Positions 1-9,250 of a stretch of DNA of 60,138 nucleotides are shown here, piece after piece. A program made the position numbers and the translations under genes. Position 1 is the first letter of the stretch. Every line of letters begins with the position of its first letter. The notes under the pieces were generated by a model that made no database searches, was not told the DNA's origin, and worked only from the letters and a program-made list of their open reading frames with translations. Source of the DNA: Fretibacterium sp. OH1220_COT-178 (GTDB taxonomy: Bacteria > Synergistota > Synergistia > Synergistales > Aminobacteriaceae); contig NZ_RQYL01000016.1 of the NCBI RefSeq assembly GCF_003860125.1, positions 1-60,138 on the forward strand, written 5' to 3'.

Positions 1-98
1 TCATCGTTCCGATCGCGATGGAGGAGGGTCTCCGCTTCGCGGTGCGCGAGGGCGGCCACACGGTCGGCGCCGGCGTCGTCACCAAAATTCTTCAGTAG
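1..98 (+). CDS. tuf: Elongation factor Tu, 3' end only
   Basis: This is the last 31 codons of EF-Tu, the GTPase that delivers aminoacyl-tRNA to the ribosome. The frame that ends at TAG 96-98 reads the family C-terminus, with [15 protein letters not shown] followed by [11 protein letters not shown]. The start lies outside the window. It sits 18 bases before rpsJ, the usual str-to-S10 junction. Only the C-terminal part of domain 3 is visible. Confidence 0.95.
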   Translation, partial: IVPIAMEEGLRFAVREGGHTVGAGVVTKILQ

Positions 99-116
99 AA
101 ACAGAGGGACGAAGCG

Positions 117-422
117 GTGGCTAAAAGAATCCGTATCCGTTTGAAGGCATTTGATCACAGGGTTCTTGACACGTCTGCGTCCCAGATCGCGGAGACGGCG
201 GAGAGCACGGGGGCCAGGGTTTCCGGCCCCATCCCTCTCCCCACCGAGATCAGTAAGGTGACGATTCTGAAGTCGCCTCACAAGGACAAGGACGCGCGGG
301 AACAGTTTGAGATGAGGACGCACAAGCGTCTCATAGATATTGTCGAGCCGACGCAGAAGACGATGGATGCGTTGATGCAGCTCAATCTTCCCTCTGGAGT
401 CGATATCCAGATCAAGCTTTAG
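117..422 (+). CDS. rpsJ: 30S ribosomal protein S10
   Basis: S10 is a small-subunit head protein that also serves as NusE, the NusB partner in antitermination. The 101-residue product is of normal length, starts with [14 protein letters not shown] and ends in the family-typical SGVDIQIKL. The start is GTG 117, eighteen bases after the tuf stop and preceded by GAGGGAC. It is the first gene of the S10 operon, and tuf just upstream suggests read-through from the str operon. Confidence 0.97.
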   Translation: MAKRIRIRLKAFDHRVLDTSASQIAETAESTGARVSGPIPLPTEISKVTILKSPHKDKDAREQFEMRTHKRLIDIVEPTQKTMDALMQLNLPSGVDIQIKL

Positions 423-498
423 CCCCTTGAAGGGTGTGGAGTGATTCCGAAAGCGGGAATTGGGGAAGCGCTGGAGCTGAAAGGAGAGAAAACGAACG

Positions 499-1125
499 AT
501 GGGTATAGGGATACTGGGGAAGAAGATTGGCATGGCTCAGATTTTCGACGAGCAGGGACAGGCCGTGGCGGTCACGGTGATCGCGGCAGGGCCGTGCCCC
601 GTCGTTGCCATTCGGACCCCCGAACAGAACGGATACTCTGCCGTTCTTCTCGGCTATGGGGCCATCAAGCCGCATAAGCTGTCCAAACCCCTAAAAGGTC
701 TTTTCGACAAACACAAGCTCGAGCCCAAACGGACGCTTCGCGAGTTTCGTCTGGACGCGGTGGACGGGTATGAGATTGGGCAGGAGATCAGGGTGGATTT
801 GTTTGAGACGGGCGAGAAGGTGGACGTCAGAGGAGTCAGCAAGGGCAAAGGCTTCGCCGGAGTCATGAAGCGTTATCACTTCGGCGGCCAGCAGTTCAGC
901 CACGGCACGTCGGTCATGCACCGCCACGGTGGCTCCAGCGGCGCCATCTCCTACCCGGGCCGAGTGTTCCCGGGCAAGCGGATGCCGGGACACATGGGCA
1001 GCGAAAAGGTCACGGTCAAGAACCTGACGATCATGGCCGTCGATCCGGAGAACAACCTCCTCCTTGTCAAGGGGGCCGTACCGGGTGCCAAGAACAGCCT
1101 GGTCACCCTCTACAAGAAGAAGTAA
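499..1125 (+). CDS. rplC: 50S ribosomal protein L3
   Basis: L3 is an early-assembly 23S rRNA-binding protein near the peptidyl-transferase centre. The 208-residue product begins GIGILGKKIGMAQIF and contains the loop region GGQQFSHGTSVMHRHGGSSG (about residues 130-149) that reaches into the catalytic centre. ATG 499 follows a good AGGAGA ribosome site. A 76-base gap separates it from rpsJ, and rplD follows in the standard order. Confidence 0.97.
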   Translation: MGIGILGKKIGMAQIFDEQGQAVAVTVIAAGPCPVVAIRTPEQNGYSAVLLGYGAIKPHKLSKPLKGLFDKHKLEPKRTLREFRLDAVDGYEIGQEIRVDLFETGEKVDVRGVSKGKGFAGVMKRYHFGGQQFSHGTSVMHRHGGSSGAISYPGRVFPGKRMPGHMGSEKVTVKNLTIMAVDPENNLLLVKGAVPGAKNSLVTLYKKK

Positions 1126-1151
1126 GAGATAGGGAAGGAGGGTACAAGAAT

Positions 1152-1775
1152 ATGCCTGCAGTTAAAGTTGTGGATTTCAACGGCCAGGACGCGGGGGAGA
1201 TGAACCTCTCCGATGCGGTGTTTGCCGCGCCCGTGCACATCCCGGCCATGCATCAGGTCGTGGTGGCGCACCTGGCCAACTGCCGCCAGGGCACGCACAG
1301 CACCAAGACGAGGGGCGAGGTCCGCGGTGGCGGAAAGAAGCCTTGGAAGCAGAAGCACACCGGGCGCGCCCGTCAGGGCAGCACGCGCTCTCCCATCTGG
1401 GTTCACGGTGGTGTGGCCCATGGCCCCAAGCCGCGCGACTATCACCAGAAGGTCAACAGGAAAGTACGTCGGCTGGCCATGAAGAGCGCCCTTTCGGTCA
1501 AGGTTCGTGACGAGCTGATGACCGTAGTCAAGGGGATGGAGATGGACAAGCCCTCCACGAAGGCGATGAAGAACTTCATGGAGGCCATCGGGGCGGAGAA
1601 GGCCCTGGTGGTGTGCCATACGAGTGCGGACAGCGTCATGCGTTCGGTTCGCAACATTCCGGGCGCCAAGTTCATCAATATCGCCAGCATCAACGTTTAT
1701 GACCTCATGAACTCCAAGGCGCTGGTCGTGACCCCCGAGGTCGTGGCCCGGCTGGAGGAGGTGTATGCAAGATGA
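1152..1775 (+). CDS. rplD: 50S ribosomal protein L4
   Basis: L4 lines the peptide exit tunnel and in some bacteria represses the S10 operon. The 207-residue product contains the basic tunnel loop ([20 protein letters not shown], around residues 55-75), the best-conserved part of the family. ATG 1152 is preceded by GGAAGGAGGG. Its stop overlaps the start of rplW by four bases (ATGA), suggesting translational coupling. No S10-leader-type control region is visible here. Confidence 0.97.
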   Translation: MPAVKVVDFNGQDAGEMNLSDAVFAAPVHIPAMHQVVVAHLANCRQGTHSTKTRGEVRGGGKKPWKQKHTGRARQGSTRSPIWVHGGVAHGPKPRDYHQKVNRKVRRLAMKSALSVKVRDELMTVVKGMEMDKPSTKAMKNFMEAIGAEKALVVCHTSADSVMRSVRNIPGAKFINIASINVYDLMNSKALVVTPEVVARLEEVYAR

Positions 1776-2068
1776 ATCTGGTCGCGCACGACATTATCAT
1801 TCGGCCGATCGTCACGGAGAAGAGCAGTTCTCTGATGGAGCACAACAAGTACACCTTCGAGGTCCACAGGGACGCAAACAAGATCCAGATCCGTCAGGCG
1901 GTCGAGCAGATCTTCAAGGTCAAGGTCCTGAGCGTCAATACGATCAATGTCAAGGGCAAACCCAAGCGTATGGGAGCCTATTTGGGCAAGACTCGTTCCT
2001 GGAAGAAGGCGATTGTGGCACTGCCGGAGGGGCAACGCATTGAGTTCTTCGAGGGTGCCTCCATCTAG
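1772..2068 (+). CDS. rplW: 50S ribosomal protein L23
   Basis: L23 sits at the tunnel exit and docks trigger factor and SRP. The 98-residue product has the expected [13 protein letters not shown]-terminus and the KGKPKRMG segment typical of the family. ATG 1772 overlaps the rplD stop. Normal length and canonical gene order leave little doubt. Confidence 0.97.
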   Translation: MNLVAHDIIIRPIVTEKSSSLMEHNKYTFEVHRDANKIQIRQAVEQIFKVKVLSVNTINVKGKPKRMGAYLGKTRSWKKAIVALPEGQRIEFFEGASI

Positions 2069-2078
2069 AAAGGGGTAG

Positions 2079-2912
2079 ATGAAGATGTCGATCAAACAGT
2101 TCAAACCCTATACCCCGGGTCGCCGGCAGATGTCCATCCAGGGGCGTGAGGACATCACGGCCGACAAGCCCGAGCGGTCCCTGACCGTCGAGCTGCGGAA
2201 GAGCGGCGGGCGCAACAACACCGGCCGCATCACAATGCGCCATATCGGTGGGGGCCACAAGAGGACCTACCGCATCATCGATTTTCGCCGCGACAAGATC
2301 GGCGTGCCGGGCAAGGTCGCCACGATCGAGTACGATCCGAACCGGAACGCCCGCATCGCTCTGATCCACTATGTGGACGGCGAGAAACGCTACATCCTTC
2401 TTCCCAAGGGATTGAAGGTCGGGGATACGGTTCACGCGGGGCCCGATGCGGACATTACCCCGGGCAACGCCCTCAAGCTGAAGGATATGCCGGTGGGTAC
2501 GGTCGTCCATAATCTCGAGCTCGAGCCCGGCCGGGGCGCCAAGCTGGTGCGCTCGGCGGGGACGTCGGCCCAGCTGATGGCGAAGGAGGGCAAGTACGCC
2601 TTTATCCGGATGCCGAGCGGCGAGCTCCGTCTGATCCTTCTCGAGTGCATGGCCACGGTGGGGCAGGTGGGCAACGAGGATTACGAGAACATCTCCCTGG
2701 GCAAGGCGGGAAAGACCCGTTGGAGCGGTCGCCGTTCCCGCGTGCGGGGCATGGTGATGAACCCGGTGGACCACCCGATGGGCGGCGGCGAGGGAAAGAG
2801 CAAGAGCAACAAGCATCCTGTTTCTCCGTGGGGCACGCCGGCTAAGGGATATCGTACGCGCAAGCGCAAGCCTTCCGACAGGCTCATCGTTCGCCGCCGT
2901 TACGATAAGTAG
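2079..2912 (+). CDS. rplB: 50S ribosomal protein L2
   Basis: L2 is required for subunit joining and peptidyl-transferase activity. The 277-residue product has the OB-type N-terminal and SH3-type C-terminal domains, with the conserved [12 protein letters not shown] motif at about residues 226-237 that carries the functionally important His. ATG 2079 ([17 protein letters not shown]) is used; an in-frame ATG at 2085 is possible. It is followed by rpsS in standard order. Confidence 0.97.
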   Translation: MKMSIKQFKPYTPGRRQMSIQGREDITADKPERSLTVELRKSGGRNNTGRITMRHIGGGHKRTYRIIDFRRDKIGVPGKVATIEYDPNRNARIALIHYVDGEKRYILLPKGLKVGDTVHAGPDADITPGNALKLKDMPVGTVVHNLELEPGRGAKLVRSAGTSAQLMAKEGKYAFIRMPSGELRLILLECMATVGQVGNEDYENISLGKAGKTRWSGRRSRVRGMVMNPVDHPMGGGEGKSKSNKHPVSPWGTPAKGYRTRKRKPSDRLIVRRRYDK

Positions 2913-2933
2913 ACGTGAGGAGGGACTTTTAGG

Positions 2934-3215
2934 ATGGCTCGTTCCGCCAAAAAGGGGCCTTTCATCGAGCAGAGGCTCCTGGCCAAGATAGAAGAGATGA
3001 ACATATCGGGGAACAAAAAGGTCCTCAAGACCTGGTCCCGTCGTTCCACCGTGGTTCCGCAGATGATCGGACACACCATCGCCGTCCACAACGGGCGGAT
3101 GCATCTTCCGGTCTATGTCAGCGAGAACATGGTCGGGCACAAGCTGGGGGAGTTCGCTCCGACGCGCAAGTTCGGGCGTCACGCGGGGCAGGAGCGCTCC
3201 ACAAAGGGAAGGTAG
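2934..3215 (+). CDS. rpsS: 30S ribosomal protein S19
   Basis: S19 is a small-subunit head protein that contacts the A-site finger and S13. The 93-residue product starts [15 protein letters not shown] and ends with the classic [14 protein letters not shown] plus a basic tail. ATG 2934 has a GAGGAGGG ribosome site. It lies in the canonical slot between rplB and rplV. Confidence 0.97.
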   Translation: MARSAKKGPFIEQRLLAKIEEMNISGNKKVLKTWSRRSTVVPQMIGHTIAVHNGRMHLPVYVSENMVGHKLGEFAPTRKFGRHAGQERSTKGR

Positions 3216-3225
3216 GGGAGACGCT

Positions 3226-3570
3226 ATGGAGTCTAAAACTGTGGCCAAGGCCATGGCGCGCCAGGTGAGGATCTCCCCGACGAAGGTGCGGCAGGTGCTG
3301 GCCCTCATCCGGGGCAAGGATGCCGGCGAGGCCATGACGATCCTGCGCTTCAGCCCTCAGAAGGCCGCGCGGGTCGTCTACAAGGTCCTGCAGAGCGCCG
3401 TGGCGAACGCCGAGCACAATTACGGGATGGATACGGACAAGCTGCATGTTCTCACGGCCTTTGCGGATCAGGGGCCCTCGATGAAGCGCTTTCGTCCCGC
3501 CTCCATGGGAAGAGCCCATCCTTATGTGCACCGCACATCCCATGTGACCGTTACGGTTTCGGAACGTTAG
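3226..3570 (+). CDS. rplV: 50S ribosomal protein L22
   Basis: L22 lines the exit tunnel and its beta hairpin contributes to the macrolide-site constriction. The start is ATG 3226 ([20 protein letters not shown]), ten bases after rpsS and behind AGGGGAGA. The reading frame stays open upstream into rpsS, but that extension is not L22-like. The 114-residue product ends with the tunnel hairpin and THVTV-type beta strand ([13 protein letters not shown]). Confidence 0.96.
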   Translation: MESKTVAKAMARQVRISPTKVRQVLALIRGKDAGEAMTILRFSPQKAARVVYKVLQSAVANAEHNYGMDTDKLHVLTAFADQGPSMKRFRPASMGRAHPYVHRTSHVTVTVSER

Positions 3571-3582
3571 GAGGGTTTTTTC

Positions 3583-4257
3583 GTGGGGCAGAAGGTTCAT
3601 CCCGTAGGATACAGGCTTGGAGTTGCGACGGAGTGGGAGTCCAAGTGGTACGCCGGTCGCAAGGAATATGCGAAGAAGCTGCACGAGGACCTCAGGCTTC
3701 GTGAGTGGATAATGAAGAAGTGGGAGGGCGCCGCCATCTCCCGAGTGGAGATCGAGCGCGTGGGGCACGTGGTCCGCTTCACCATTTGGACGGCCCGGCC
3801 CGGAGTGGTCATCGGCCGGGGCGGGGCGGAGATTCAGACGATCAAGGACGAGCTTCAGGCCATGACCGGCGGCAAGGTCATGATCAACGTCCAGGAGATC
3901 AAGAATCCGGACGTGGTCGCTCAGCTGGTCGCGGAGAACATCGCCTCCGCCCTCGAGCGCCGGGTTTCGTTCCGTCGAGCCATGAAGCAGGCCATCTTCC
4001 GTGCGACGAAGGCCGGGGCCCTTGGAATCAAGGCTCAGGTCGCGGGCCGTCTCGGCGGCGCGGAGATCGCCCGTACCGAGTGGTACAACGAGGGGCGGCT
4101 TCCCCTCTCGACGATTCGTGCCGATATCGACTACGGCTTTGCCGAGGCCAATACGATGTACGGCGTGATCGGCTGCAAGATTTGGATTTACCGCGACCGT
4201 GAGAACGAGCGTCCCATGGCGCCTCGCGGTGGCCGCCGTGAAAGGGCAAGGGGGTAG
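3583..4257 (+). CDS. rpsC: 30S ribosomal protein S3
   Basis: S3 forms part of the mRNA entry channel and its helicase activity. The 224-residue product carries a type II KH domain with the GRGG loop in [12 protein letters not shown] (about residues 73-84) and the conserved [14 protein letters not shown] segment. The start is GTG 3583, seven bases after AGGAGGG. The C-terminal basic tail ([13 protein letters not shown]) is short. Confidence 0.97.
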   Translation: MGQKVHPVGYRLGVATEWESKWYAGRKEYAKKLHEDLRLREWIMKKWEGAAISRVEIERVGHVVRFTIWTARPGVVIGRGGAEIQTIKDELQAMTGGKVMINVQEIKNPDVVAQLVAENIASALERRVSFRRAMKQAIFRATKAGALGIKAQVAGRLGGAEIARTEWYNEGRLPLSTIRADIDYGFAEANTMYGVIGCKIWIYRDRENERPMAPRGGRRERARG

Positions 4258-4262
4258 TCGTC

Positions 4263-4688
4263 ATGCTTATGCCCAGCAGGGTCAAATACCGTAAATCCCA
4301 CAGATCCCCCCTTAGGGGCGTCTCCAAGGGCGGCACGGCCGTCGCCTTCGGCGACTGGGGAATTCAGGCGCAGGAAAACGCCTGGATCACGGCACGTCAG
4401 ATCGAGGCCACGCGTGTGGCCATCTCCAGAAAGATGAAGAAGGGCGGCAAGATCTGGATCCGTATTTTCCCGGACCGTCCTTACACGAAGAAGCCTTTGG
4501 AGACGCGTATGGGAAAGGGTAAGGGCGCGCCCGAGTTCTGGGTCGCCGCCGTCAAGCGGGGCCGCATTCTGTTCGAGTTTGCGGGAATCCCCCAGGAAGT
4601 CGCGGAGTTGGCCTTCCGGACGGCCTCCCACAAGCTGCCGATCAAGGTACGCATGGTGTCAAGAGAAGGTATGGGTGGTGAAGACTAA
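4263..4688 (+). CDS. rplP: 50S ribosomal protein L16
   Basis: L16 organises the A-site tRNA region of the large subunit. The 141-residue product begins [14 protein letters not shown] and contains the family signature around [20 protein letters not shown] (residues 77-96). It is six bases downstream of rpsC, and its final A overlaps the rpmC start (TAATG), indicating coupling. Confidence 0.97.
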   Translation: MLMPSRVKYRKSHRSPLRGVSKGGTAVAFGDWGIQAQENAWITARQIEATRVAISRKMKKGGKIWIRIFPDRPYTKKPLETRMGKGKGAPEFWVAAVKRGRILFEFAGIPQEVAELAFRTASHKLPIKVRMVSREGMGGED

Positions 4689-4903
4689 TGGATGCGACGA
4701 AACTTCGGGAGCTGAACCTGGAGGAACTCCAGGAGAAGTACCGTCAGTATAAAGAGGAGCTTTTCAATCTTCGTTTTCAGAACGCAGTCGGACAACTCAA
4801 GAATACGAGCCGCATCCGGGATGTCCGAAAGATTATAGCCAGAGTGCTGACCGTCGCGGGCGAGAAGAGCCGCGCGATGGAGGGCTCTGCTGCCAGGAGG
4901 TAG
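4688..4903 (+). CDS. rpmC: 50S ribosomal protein L29
   Basis: L29 is a small two-helix protein beside the tunnel exit. The 71-residue product begins [18 protein letters not shown] and includes the conserved [20 protein letters not shown] segment. The start overlaps the rplP stop by one base. The tail after residue 60 is slightly longer than in many homologues. Confidence 0.96.
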   Translation: MDATKLRELNLEELQEKYRQYKEELFNLRFQNAVGQLKNTSRIRDVRKIIARVLTVAGEKSRAMEGSAARR

Positions 4904-4910
4904 GTCGTCC

Positions 4911-5213
4911 ATGGAGGCAAATATGGAGGCGGGGCTCTCCCACCGCAAGGTCCGGGTGGGGATCGTAGTCAGCGACAAAATGGACAAGACGGTCGTCGTC
5001 AAGGTCTCCCGTCTTGCGGAGCATCCTCTCTACGGGAAGCGGATCGAGAGGGCGAAGAAGTATGTGGCTCATGACGAGGAGAATACCTGCCGTGTCGGCG
5101 ACCAGGTACGCATCCGCGAGACTCGTCCCCTGAGCAAGACCAAGAGATGGGAACTGATCGAAGTTATGCGGCGCGCCCCTGTCTTCGATTCTGATACGCC
5201 CGGAGAGGAGTAA
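4911..5213 (+). CDS. rpsQ: 30S ribosomal protein S17
   Basis: S17 is a primary 16S rRNA-binding OB-fold protein. The core ([18 protein letters not shown], from about residue 15, and [18 protein letters not shown]) is unmistakable. At 100 residues it is longer than the usual 80-90: the first 12 residues and the last 12 ([10 protein letters not shown]) are extensions. ATG 4911 lies behind AGGAGG; an ATG at 4923 would remove four residues. Confidence 0.96.
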   Translation: MEANMEAGLSHRKVRVGIVVSDKMDKTVVVKVSRLAEHPLYGKRIERAKKYVAHDEENTCRVGDQVRIRETRPLSKTKRWELIEVMRRAPVFDSDTPGEE

Positions 5214-5216
5214 CTT

Positions 5217-5585
5217 ATGATTCAGTTGACGACAGTATTGAACGTTGCTGACAACTCCGGAGCCCGAAAACTTTTCTGCATCCAGGTCATGGGCGGAAGC
5301 CGGCGCAAGTGGGGCACGATCGGCGACGTCATCGTCGCCTCGGTTCGCGAGGCCATTCCCAACAGCAACATCGCCAAGGGGTCCGTGGTCAAGGCCGTGA
5401 TCGTCCGCACCAAGAAGGAGGTCCGCCGTCGGGATGGCTCCTACGTCCGTTTCGACGACAACGCCGCCGTGATCATCGACAACAACGGAGAGCCGAAGGG
5501 GACCCGTATTTTTGGCCCCGTGGGCAGGGAGCTGCGTGCGAAGAAGTACATGCGCATCCTCTCCCTCGCGCCCGAAGTGGTTTAG
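5217..5585 (+). CDS. rplN: 50S ribosomal protein L14
   Basis: L14 forms an inter-subunit bridge and binds silencing factor RsfS. The 122-residue product begins [18 protein letters not shown] and has the conserved [20 protein letters not shown] segment. It begins three bases after the rpsQ stop with a GGAGAGGAG ribosome site inside rpsQ. Length and sequence are standard. Confidence 0.97.
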   Translation: MIQLTTVLNVADNSGARKLFCIQVMGGSRRKWGTIGDVIVASVREAIPNSNIAKGSVVKAVIVRTKKEVRRRDGSYVRFDDNAAVIIDNNGEPKGTRIFGPVGRELRAKKYMRILSLAPEVV

Positions 5586-5598
5586 GAGGCGTGGCATT

Positions 5599-5922
5599 AT
5601 GTCCGTAAGAATCAAGAAGAACGACCGCGTCCGCGTCATCTCCGGTAAGGACAAGGGCAAGGAGGGCAAGATCCTGCGCCGTATTCCGGCCCGTGACATG
5701 GTCGTCGTCGAGGGTGTGAACATGGTCTCCCGCCACATGCGGCCCAGCCAGAAGAACCCCCAGGCCGGAATCCACAAGCAGGAGGCTCCCATCTACGCCG
5801 CCAAGGTCATGCTCGTCTGCCCGCAGTGCGGTGCGGCTACGCGCGTCGGTTCCTCCTTCCTGGAGAGCGGCAAGAAGGTCCGCGTCTGCAAGAAGTGCAA
5901 CGAGATCATCGACAGGGCCTGA
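5599..5922 (+). CDS. rplX: 50S ribosomal protein L24, zinc-ribbon form
   Basis: L24 initiates large-subunit assembly. The start is ATG 5599 ([21 protein letters not shown], a KOW motif) behind AGGAGGC; the open frame upstream belongs to rplN out of frame. The 107-residue product ends in a C-x2-C...C-x2-C zinc ribbon (CPQC near residue 74, CKKC near 98), a feature of the cysteine-containing L24 form. Confidence 0.96.
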   Translation: MSVRIKKNDRVRVISGKDKGKEGKILRRIPARDMVVVEGVNMVSRHMRPSQKNPQAGIHKQEAPIYAAKVMLVCPQCGAATRVGSSFLESGKKVRVCKKCNEIIDRA

Positions 5923-5939
5923 GTGGGGAGGATGCGAAA

Positions 5940-6485
5940 ATGACGCCGCGTATGTTGGAAAAATACAAGACGGAGATCTCTCCCGCCCTGCAGAAGGAGT
6001 TTGGCTACAAGAACGTGATGCAGCTCCCCAGGCTCGAGAAGGTCGTTGTGAACATCGGTGTGGGCGATGCCAAGCTGGACATCAAGTTCATGGATGCAGC
6101 GATTGCGGAGCTTCGTGCGATCACGGGACAGCAGCCCCTGCTCAAGAGGGCCAAGAAGTCCATCGCCGGCTTCAAGGTTCGCGAGGGGATGCCTGTGGCC
6201 TGTTCGGTGACCCTGAGAGGGCGTCGGATGTGGGAGTTTCTGGACCGCCTGATCTCCCTGGCCCTGCCCAGCATCAAGGACTTTCAGGGCGTGTCGAGGC
6301 GCGGGTTCGACGGCCGCGGGAACTACAACCTGGGGCTGCGCGAGCAGCTGATCTTCCCGGAGATCAGCTACGACAAGGTCATCCGGTCCCGGGGCATGAA
6401 CGTCTCGATCGTGACCAGCGCTTCGAGCGACGAGGAGGCCTATGCCCTCCTCAAGGGCATGGGAATGCCCTTCAACAACCGTTAG
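5940..6485 (+). CDS. rplE: 50S ribosomal protein L5
   Basis: L5 binds 5S rRNA and contacts the P-site tRNA. The start is ATG 5940 ([18 protein letters not shown]) after GGGGAGGA. The 181-residue product contains [10 protein letters not shown] and the conserved FPEISYDKV segment near residue 140. Normal length, spc-operon position. Confidence 0.97.
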   Translation: MTPRMLEKYKTEISPALQKEFGYKNVMQLPRLEKVVVNIGVGDAKLDIKFMDAAIAELRAITGQQPLLKRAKKSIAGFKVREGMPVACSVTLRGRRMWEFLDRLISLALPSIKDFQGVSRRGFDGRGNYNLGLREQLIFPEISYDKVIRSRGMNVSIVTSASSDEEAYALLKGMGMPFNNR

Positions 6486-6503
6486 ACAGGGGGCACGGCA
6501 GAA

Positions 6504-6689
6504 ATGGCAAGAAAGGCTATGAGGTACAAGGCGAAACTCCCCCCGAAGTTCGAGGTGCGGCAGCACAACCGCTGCCCGCTGTGCGGCAGGGTGCACGCCT
6601 ACATGCGTATGTTCGATATGTGCCGCTGCTGCTTCCGCAAGCTTGCCCGCGAGGGCAGAATACCCGGCGTCGTCAAGTCGAGCTGGTAG
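6504..6689 (+). CDS. rpsN: 30S ribosomal protein S14, zinc-binding type
   Basis: S14 is a head protein. This 61-residue product is the short zinc-binding form, with CPLC near residue 24 and CRCC near residue 40 forming a four-cysteine site. It lies between rplE and rpsH as expected. No zinc-free paralogue is seen in this window. Confidence 0.97.
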   Translation: MARKAMRYKAKLPPKFEVRQHNRCPLCGRVHAYMRMFDMCRCCFRKLAREGRIPGVVKSSW

Positions 6690-6706
6690 CCTAGGGGGGC
6701 AACGGA

Positions 6707-7111
6707 ATGTACGTTAACGATCCAATCGCGGATATGCTCACGAGGGTGCGCAACGCGAACATGATTTACAGCGAGAGCGTGGATGTGCCTGCCAGCAAGA
6801 TGAAGCTGGCCATTGCCCGTATCCTCAAGGAGGAGGGGTACATCAAGAACTTCAAGACGATCACCGACCCGAAGAAGCCCTATGCCTCGATCCGCATCTT
6901 CTTGTCCTACGGTCCCGACCGCGAGCGCGTGATTCAGGGGCTGCGCCGGATCAGCAAGCCGGGCAGGAGAATCTACGTCGGCAAGGACAAGCTTCCGGTC
7001 GTCATGGGAGGGCTCGGTTTGGCCGTGGTTTCGACCTCCCAGGGCCTGAAGACGGGGGCCGAGGCCTCGAAGCTCGGACTGGGCGGAGAAGTTCTCTGCT
7101 ACGTCTGGTGA
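6707..7111 (+). CDS. rpsH: 30S ribosomal protein S8
   Basis: S8 binds the central domain of 16S rRNA; in enteric bacteria it represses the spc operon. The 134-residue product begins [18 protein letters not shown] and ends GGEVLCYVW, with the conserved [13 protein letters not shown] motif near residue 112. ATG 6707 follows AGGGGGGCAA. Confidence 0.97.
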   Translation: MYVNDPIADMLTRVRNANMIYSESVDVPASKMKLAIARILKEEGYIKNFKTITDPKKPYASIRIFLSYGPDRERVIQGLRRISKPGRRIYVGKDKLPVVMGGLGLAVVSTSQGLKTGAEASKLGLGGEVLCYVW

Positions 7112-7126
7112 GGGGGGCTTTTACAG

Positions 7127-7666
7127 ATGTCTCGAATTGGACGCAAGGCGATCGTCCTTCCCAAGGGGACGACCGTGACGGTTAAAGGGGACAAGGTCGT
7201 GGTGAAGGGGGCCAAGGGCGAGCTGGATACCCCCCTGATGCCCGGAATCGCGGTGGACGTCGCCGAGGACAAGGTTGTCGTCTCCCGCTCGAACGACGAG
7301 AAGCAGACCTGCGCCTGGCACGGGATGACCCGCGCCCTCATCGCCAACATGGTGACCGGGGTGACCGAGGGCTTCCAGAGGACGATGGAGATCGTCGGCG
7401 TGGGCTGGAGGGCCCAGCTTCAGGGCAAGACGCTCGTGATGAACCTGGGCTTCTCCCATCCGGTCGAGTTCACGCCTCCTCAGGGCGTGGAGATCGTGGT
7501 CGAGAACCCCATCAAGTTCGTCGTCAAGGGGATCGACAAGGAGCTGGTGGGGCAGACCTGCGCGCTCATTCGGCAGTATCGTCCGCCGGAGCCCTACCAC
7601 GGCAAGGGCATCCGTTTCCTGAACGAACATATCGTTCGCAAGGCCGGCAAGACCGGCGCGAAGTAG
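7127..7666 (+). CDS. rplF: 50S ribosomal protein L6
   Basis: L6 is made of two similar domains near the factor-binding site. The 179-residue product begins [14 protein letters not shown] and has the C-terminal [23 protein letters not shown] signature in a slightly divergent form. Standard length and location. Confidence 0.97.
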   Translation: MSRIGRKAIVLPKGTTVTVKGDKVVVKGAKGELDTPLMPGIAVDVAEDKVVVSRSNDEKQTCAWHGMTRALIANMVTGVTEGFQRTMEIVGVGWRAQLQGKTLVMNLGFSHPVEFTPPQGVEIVVENPIKFVVKGIDKELVGQTCALIRQYRPPEPYHGKGIRFLNEHIVRKAGKTGAK

Positions 7667-7682
7667 TCGGGGTGGACTCGAG

Positions 7683-8048
7683 ATGAAGAAAAAGAGCAGA
7701 AACGATTTGCGCGTCGTGCGCCACGAAAGGCTGCGCCGGACGCTTGCGGGGACGGCCGAGAAGCCGCGGCTGGCGGTTTTTCGGAGCTTGAGCCATATCT
7801 ACGTACAGATCATCGACGACGACCTGGGGCACACGCTGGCGTCGGTCTCGACCTTGGAGAAGGCCGTCAGGGAGGGGCTCAAGGGGACCTGCAACGTCGA
7901 GGCGGCAAAGGCGGTCGGCAAGCTGGCCGCGGAGCGCGCCAAGGCGAAGGGGATCGAGGCAGTGGTCTTCGATCGCGGCGGCCATCGCTATCATGGCAAG
8001 GTCAAAGCTGTGGCCGACGCGGCCCGCGAGGCCGGCCTTAAGTTTTAA
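7683..8048 (+). CDS. rplR: 50S ribosomal protein L18
   Basis: L18 links 5S rRNA to the large subunit. The 121-residue product has [20 protein letters not shown] (about residues 29-48) and the conserved [25 protein letters not shown]-terminus. It begins 16 bases after rplF. Confidence 0.97.
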   Translation: MKKKSRNDLRVVRHERLRRTLAGTAEKPRLAVFRSLSHIYVQIIDDDLGHTLASVSTLEKAVREGLKGTCNVEAAKAVGKLAAERAKAKGIEAVVFDRGGHRYHGKVKAVADAAREAGLKF

Positions 8049-8071
8049 ACATTTAGGAGAGCAGGCTGATC

Positions 8072-8593
8072 ATGATCAAGAAGCGAATCGATGCTAAATC
8101 CCTGGAGCTGAAAGAGCGCGTCGTCGCCATAAATCGTGTGAGCAAGGTCGTCAAGGGCGGTAAGCGCTTCAAATTTGCGGTGCTCGTCGTCGTGGGCGAC
8201 GGGGATCGCTACGTCGGCGCCGGGATCGGCAAGGCCAAGGAAATTTCCGAGGCCGTGCGCAAGGGGATCGACAAGGCGAGCAAGGGGCTCGTCGAGATCC
8301 GAAGGGCCGGCGAGACCATGCCCCACCCCGTCACGGGCAACTTCGGGGCCGCGTCGGTCCTGTTGAAGCCCGCCCCTGCCGGTACGGGAGTCATCGCCGG
8401 CGGCGTCGTGCGCGCCATTATGGAGCTGGGCGGGGTCAAGGACGTCGTCACCAAGGTCGTCGGGCGGACGTCCAACGCCATCAACGTGGCCTGGGCGACT
8501 CTCGAGGCCCTCAAAGAGACCCGTACTGCGGACGAGATCTACAAGCTTCGCGGGAAAAAGGCCCCGGAGTCCGCGGCCGTGTCCGCGGACTAG
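8072..8593 (+). CDS. rpsE: 30S ribosomal protein S5
   Basis: S5 lines the mRNA entry channel and affects decoding fidelity. The 173-residue product has the N-terminal double-stranded-RNA-binding fold (ERVVAINRVSKVVKGGKRF) and the C-terminal alpha/beta domain with KPAPAGTGVIAGGVVRAI. ATG 8072 has an AGGAGAGCAGG ribosome site. Confidence 0.97.
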   Translation: MIKKRIDAKSLELKERVVAINRVSKVVKGGKRFKFAVLVVVGDGDRYVGAGIGKAKEISEAVRKGIDKASKGLVEIRRAGETMPHPVTGNFGAASVLLKPAPAGTGVIAGGVVRAIMELGGVKDVVTKVVGRTSNAINVAWATLEALKETRTADEIYKLRGKKAPESAAVSAD

Positions 8594-8605
8594 GAGGTTT
8601 TTCCG

Positions 8606-8788
8606 ATGGCTAAAATAAGGATCAAATGGGTCAAGAGCGCGATTGGGTTCGCGGAGCGTCAGAAGCGGACTCTCAAGGCCCTGGGCTTCAGGAAATTGCA
8701 GTCGACGGTGGAGCACGAGGATACCCCTCAGATCCGCGGCATGATCGAGCACGTCCGGCACCTGGTGGTCTGGACGAGCGACAACTGA
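8606..8788 (+). CDS. rpmD: 50S ribosomal protein L30
   Basis: L30 is a small alpha/beta large-subunit protein. The 60-residue product has the [20 protein letters not shown] motif and ends HVRHLVVW plus a short tail. It has a GGAGG ribosome site and lies between rpsE and rplO in canonical order. Confidence 0.96.
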   Translation: MAKIRIKWVKSAIGFAERQKRTLKALGFRKLQSTVEHEDTPQIRGMIEHVRHLVVWTSDN

Positions 8789-8802
8789 GGAGGCGGACGG
8801 AC

Positions 8803-9249
8803 ATGAATATTCACGACCTTAGGCCCGCGCCGAACTCCCGCCGGGACGCGAAGCGTCTGGGGCAGGGGATCGCCAGCGGGACGGGCAAGACCGCCGGCAA
8901 GGGGCACAAGGGACACAAGGCCCGCGCAGGCGGCGGCGTCCGTCCCGGCTTCGAGGGCGGACAGATGCCCTTGGCCCGCAGGGTGCCCAAGAGCGGGTTC
9001 AACAACGCACGCTTCGCCAAGGAGTATCAGATCGTGAACCTGTTCTCCCTGGCCGACAAATTCGAGTCGGGGCGCGAGATCGGGGTTCAGGACCTTCTGA
9101 ATGCGGGGTTGATCCGCACGGCATCCCGGCCCGTCAAGGTGCTGGCGAAGGGCGAGCTCGGCAAGGCTTTCACCTTGAAGGTCAACGCCGTCAGCGGGGG
9201 AGCGCGTGCGAAAATCGAGGCGGCGGGCGGGAAGGTCGAGGTGATCTGA
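8803..9249 (+). CDS. rplO: 50S ribosomal protein L15
   Basis: L15 is a late-assembly large-subunit protein. The start is ATG 8803 (MNIHDLRPAPNSRRDAKR), 14 bases after rpmD behind GAGGAGG; the upstream open frame runs out of frame through rpmD. The 148-residue product has the glycine-rich GTGKTAGKGHKGHKARAGGG stretch and the GFEGGQMPLARRVPK signature. Confidence 0.97.
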   Translation: MNIHDLRPAPNSRRDAKRLGQGIASGTGKTAGKGHKGHKARAGGGVRPGFEGGQMPLARRVPKSGFNNARFAKEYQIVNLFSLADKFESGREIGVQDLLNAGLIRTASRPVKVLAKGELGKAFTLKVNAVSGGARAKIEAAGGKVEVI

Positions 9250-9250
9250 C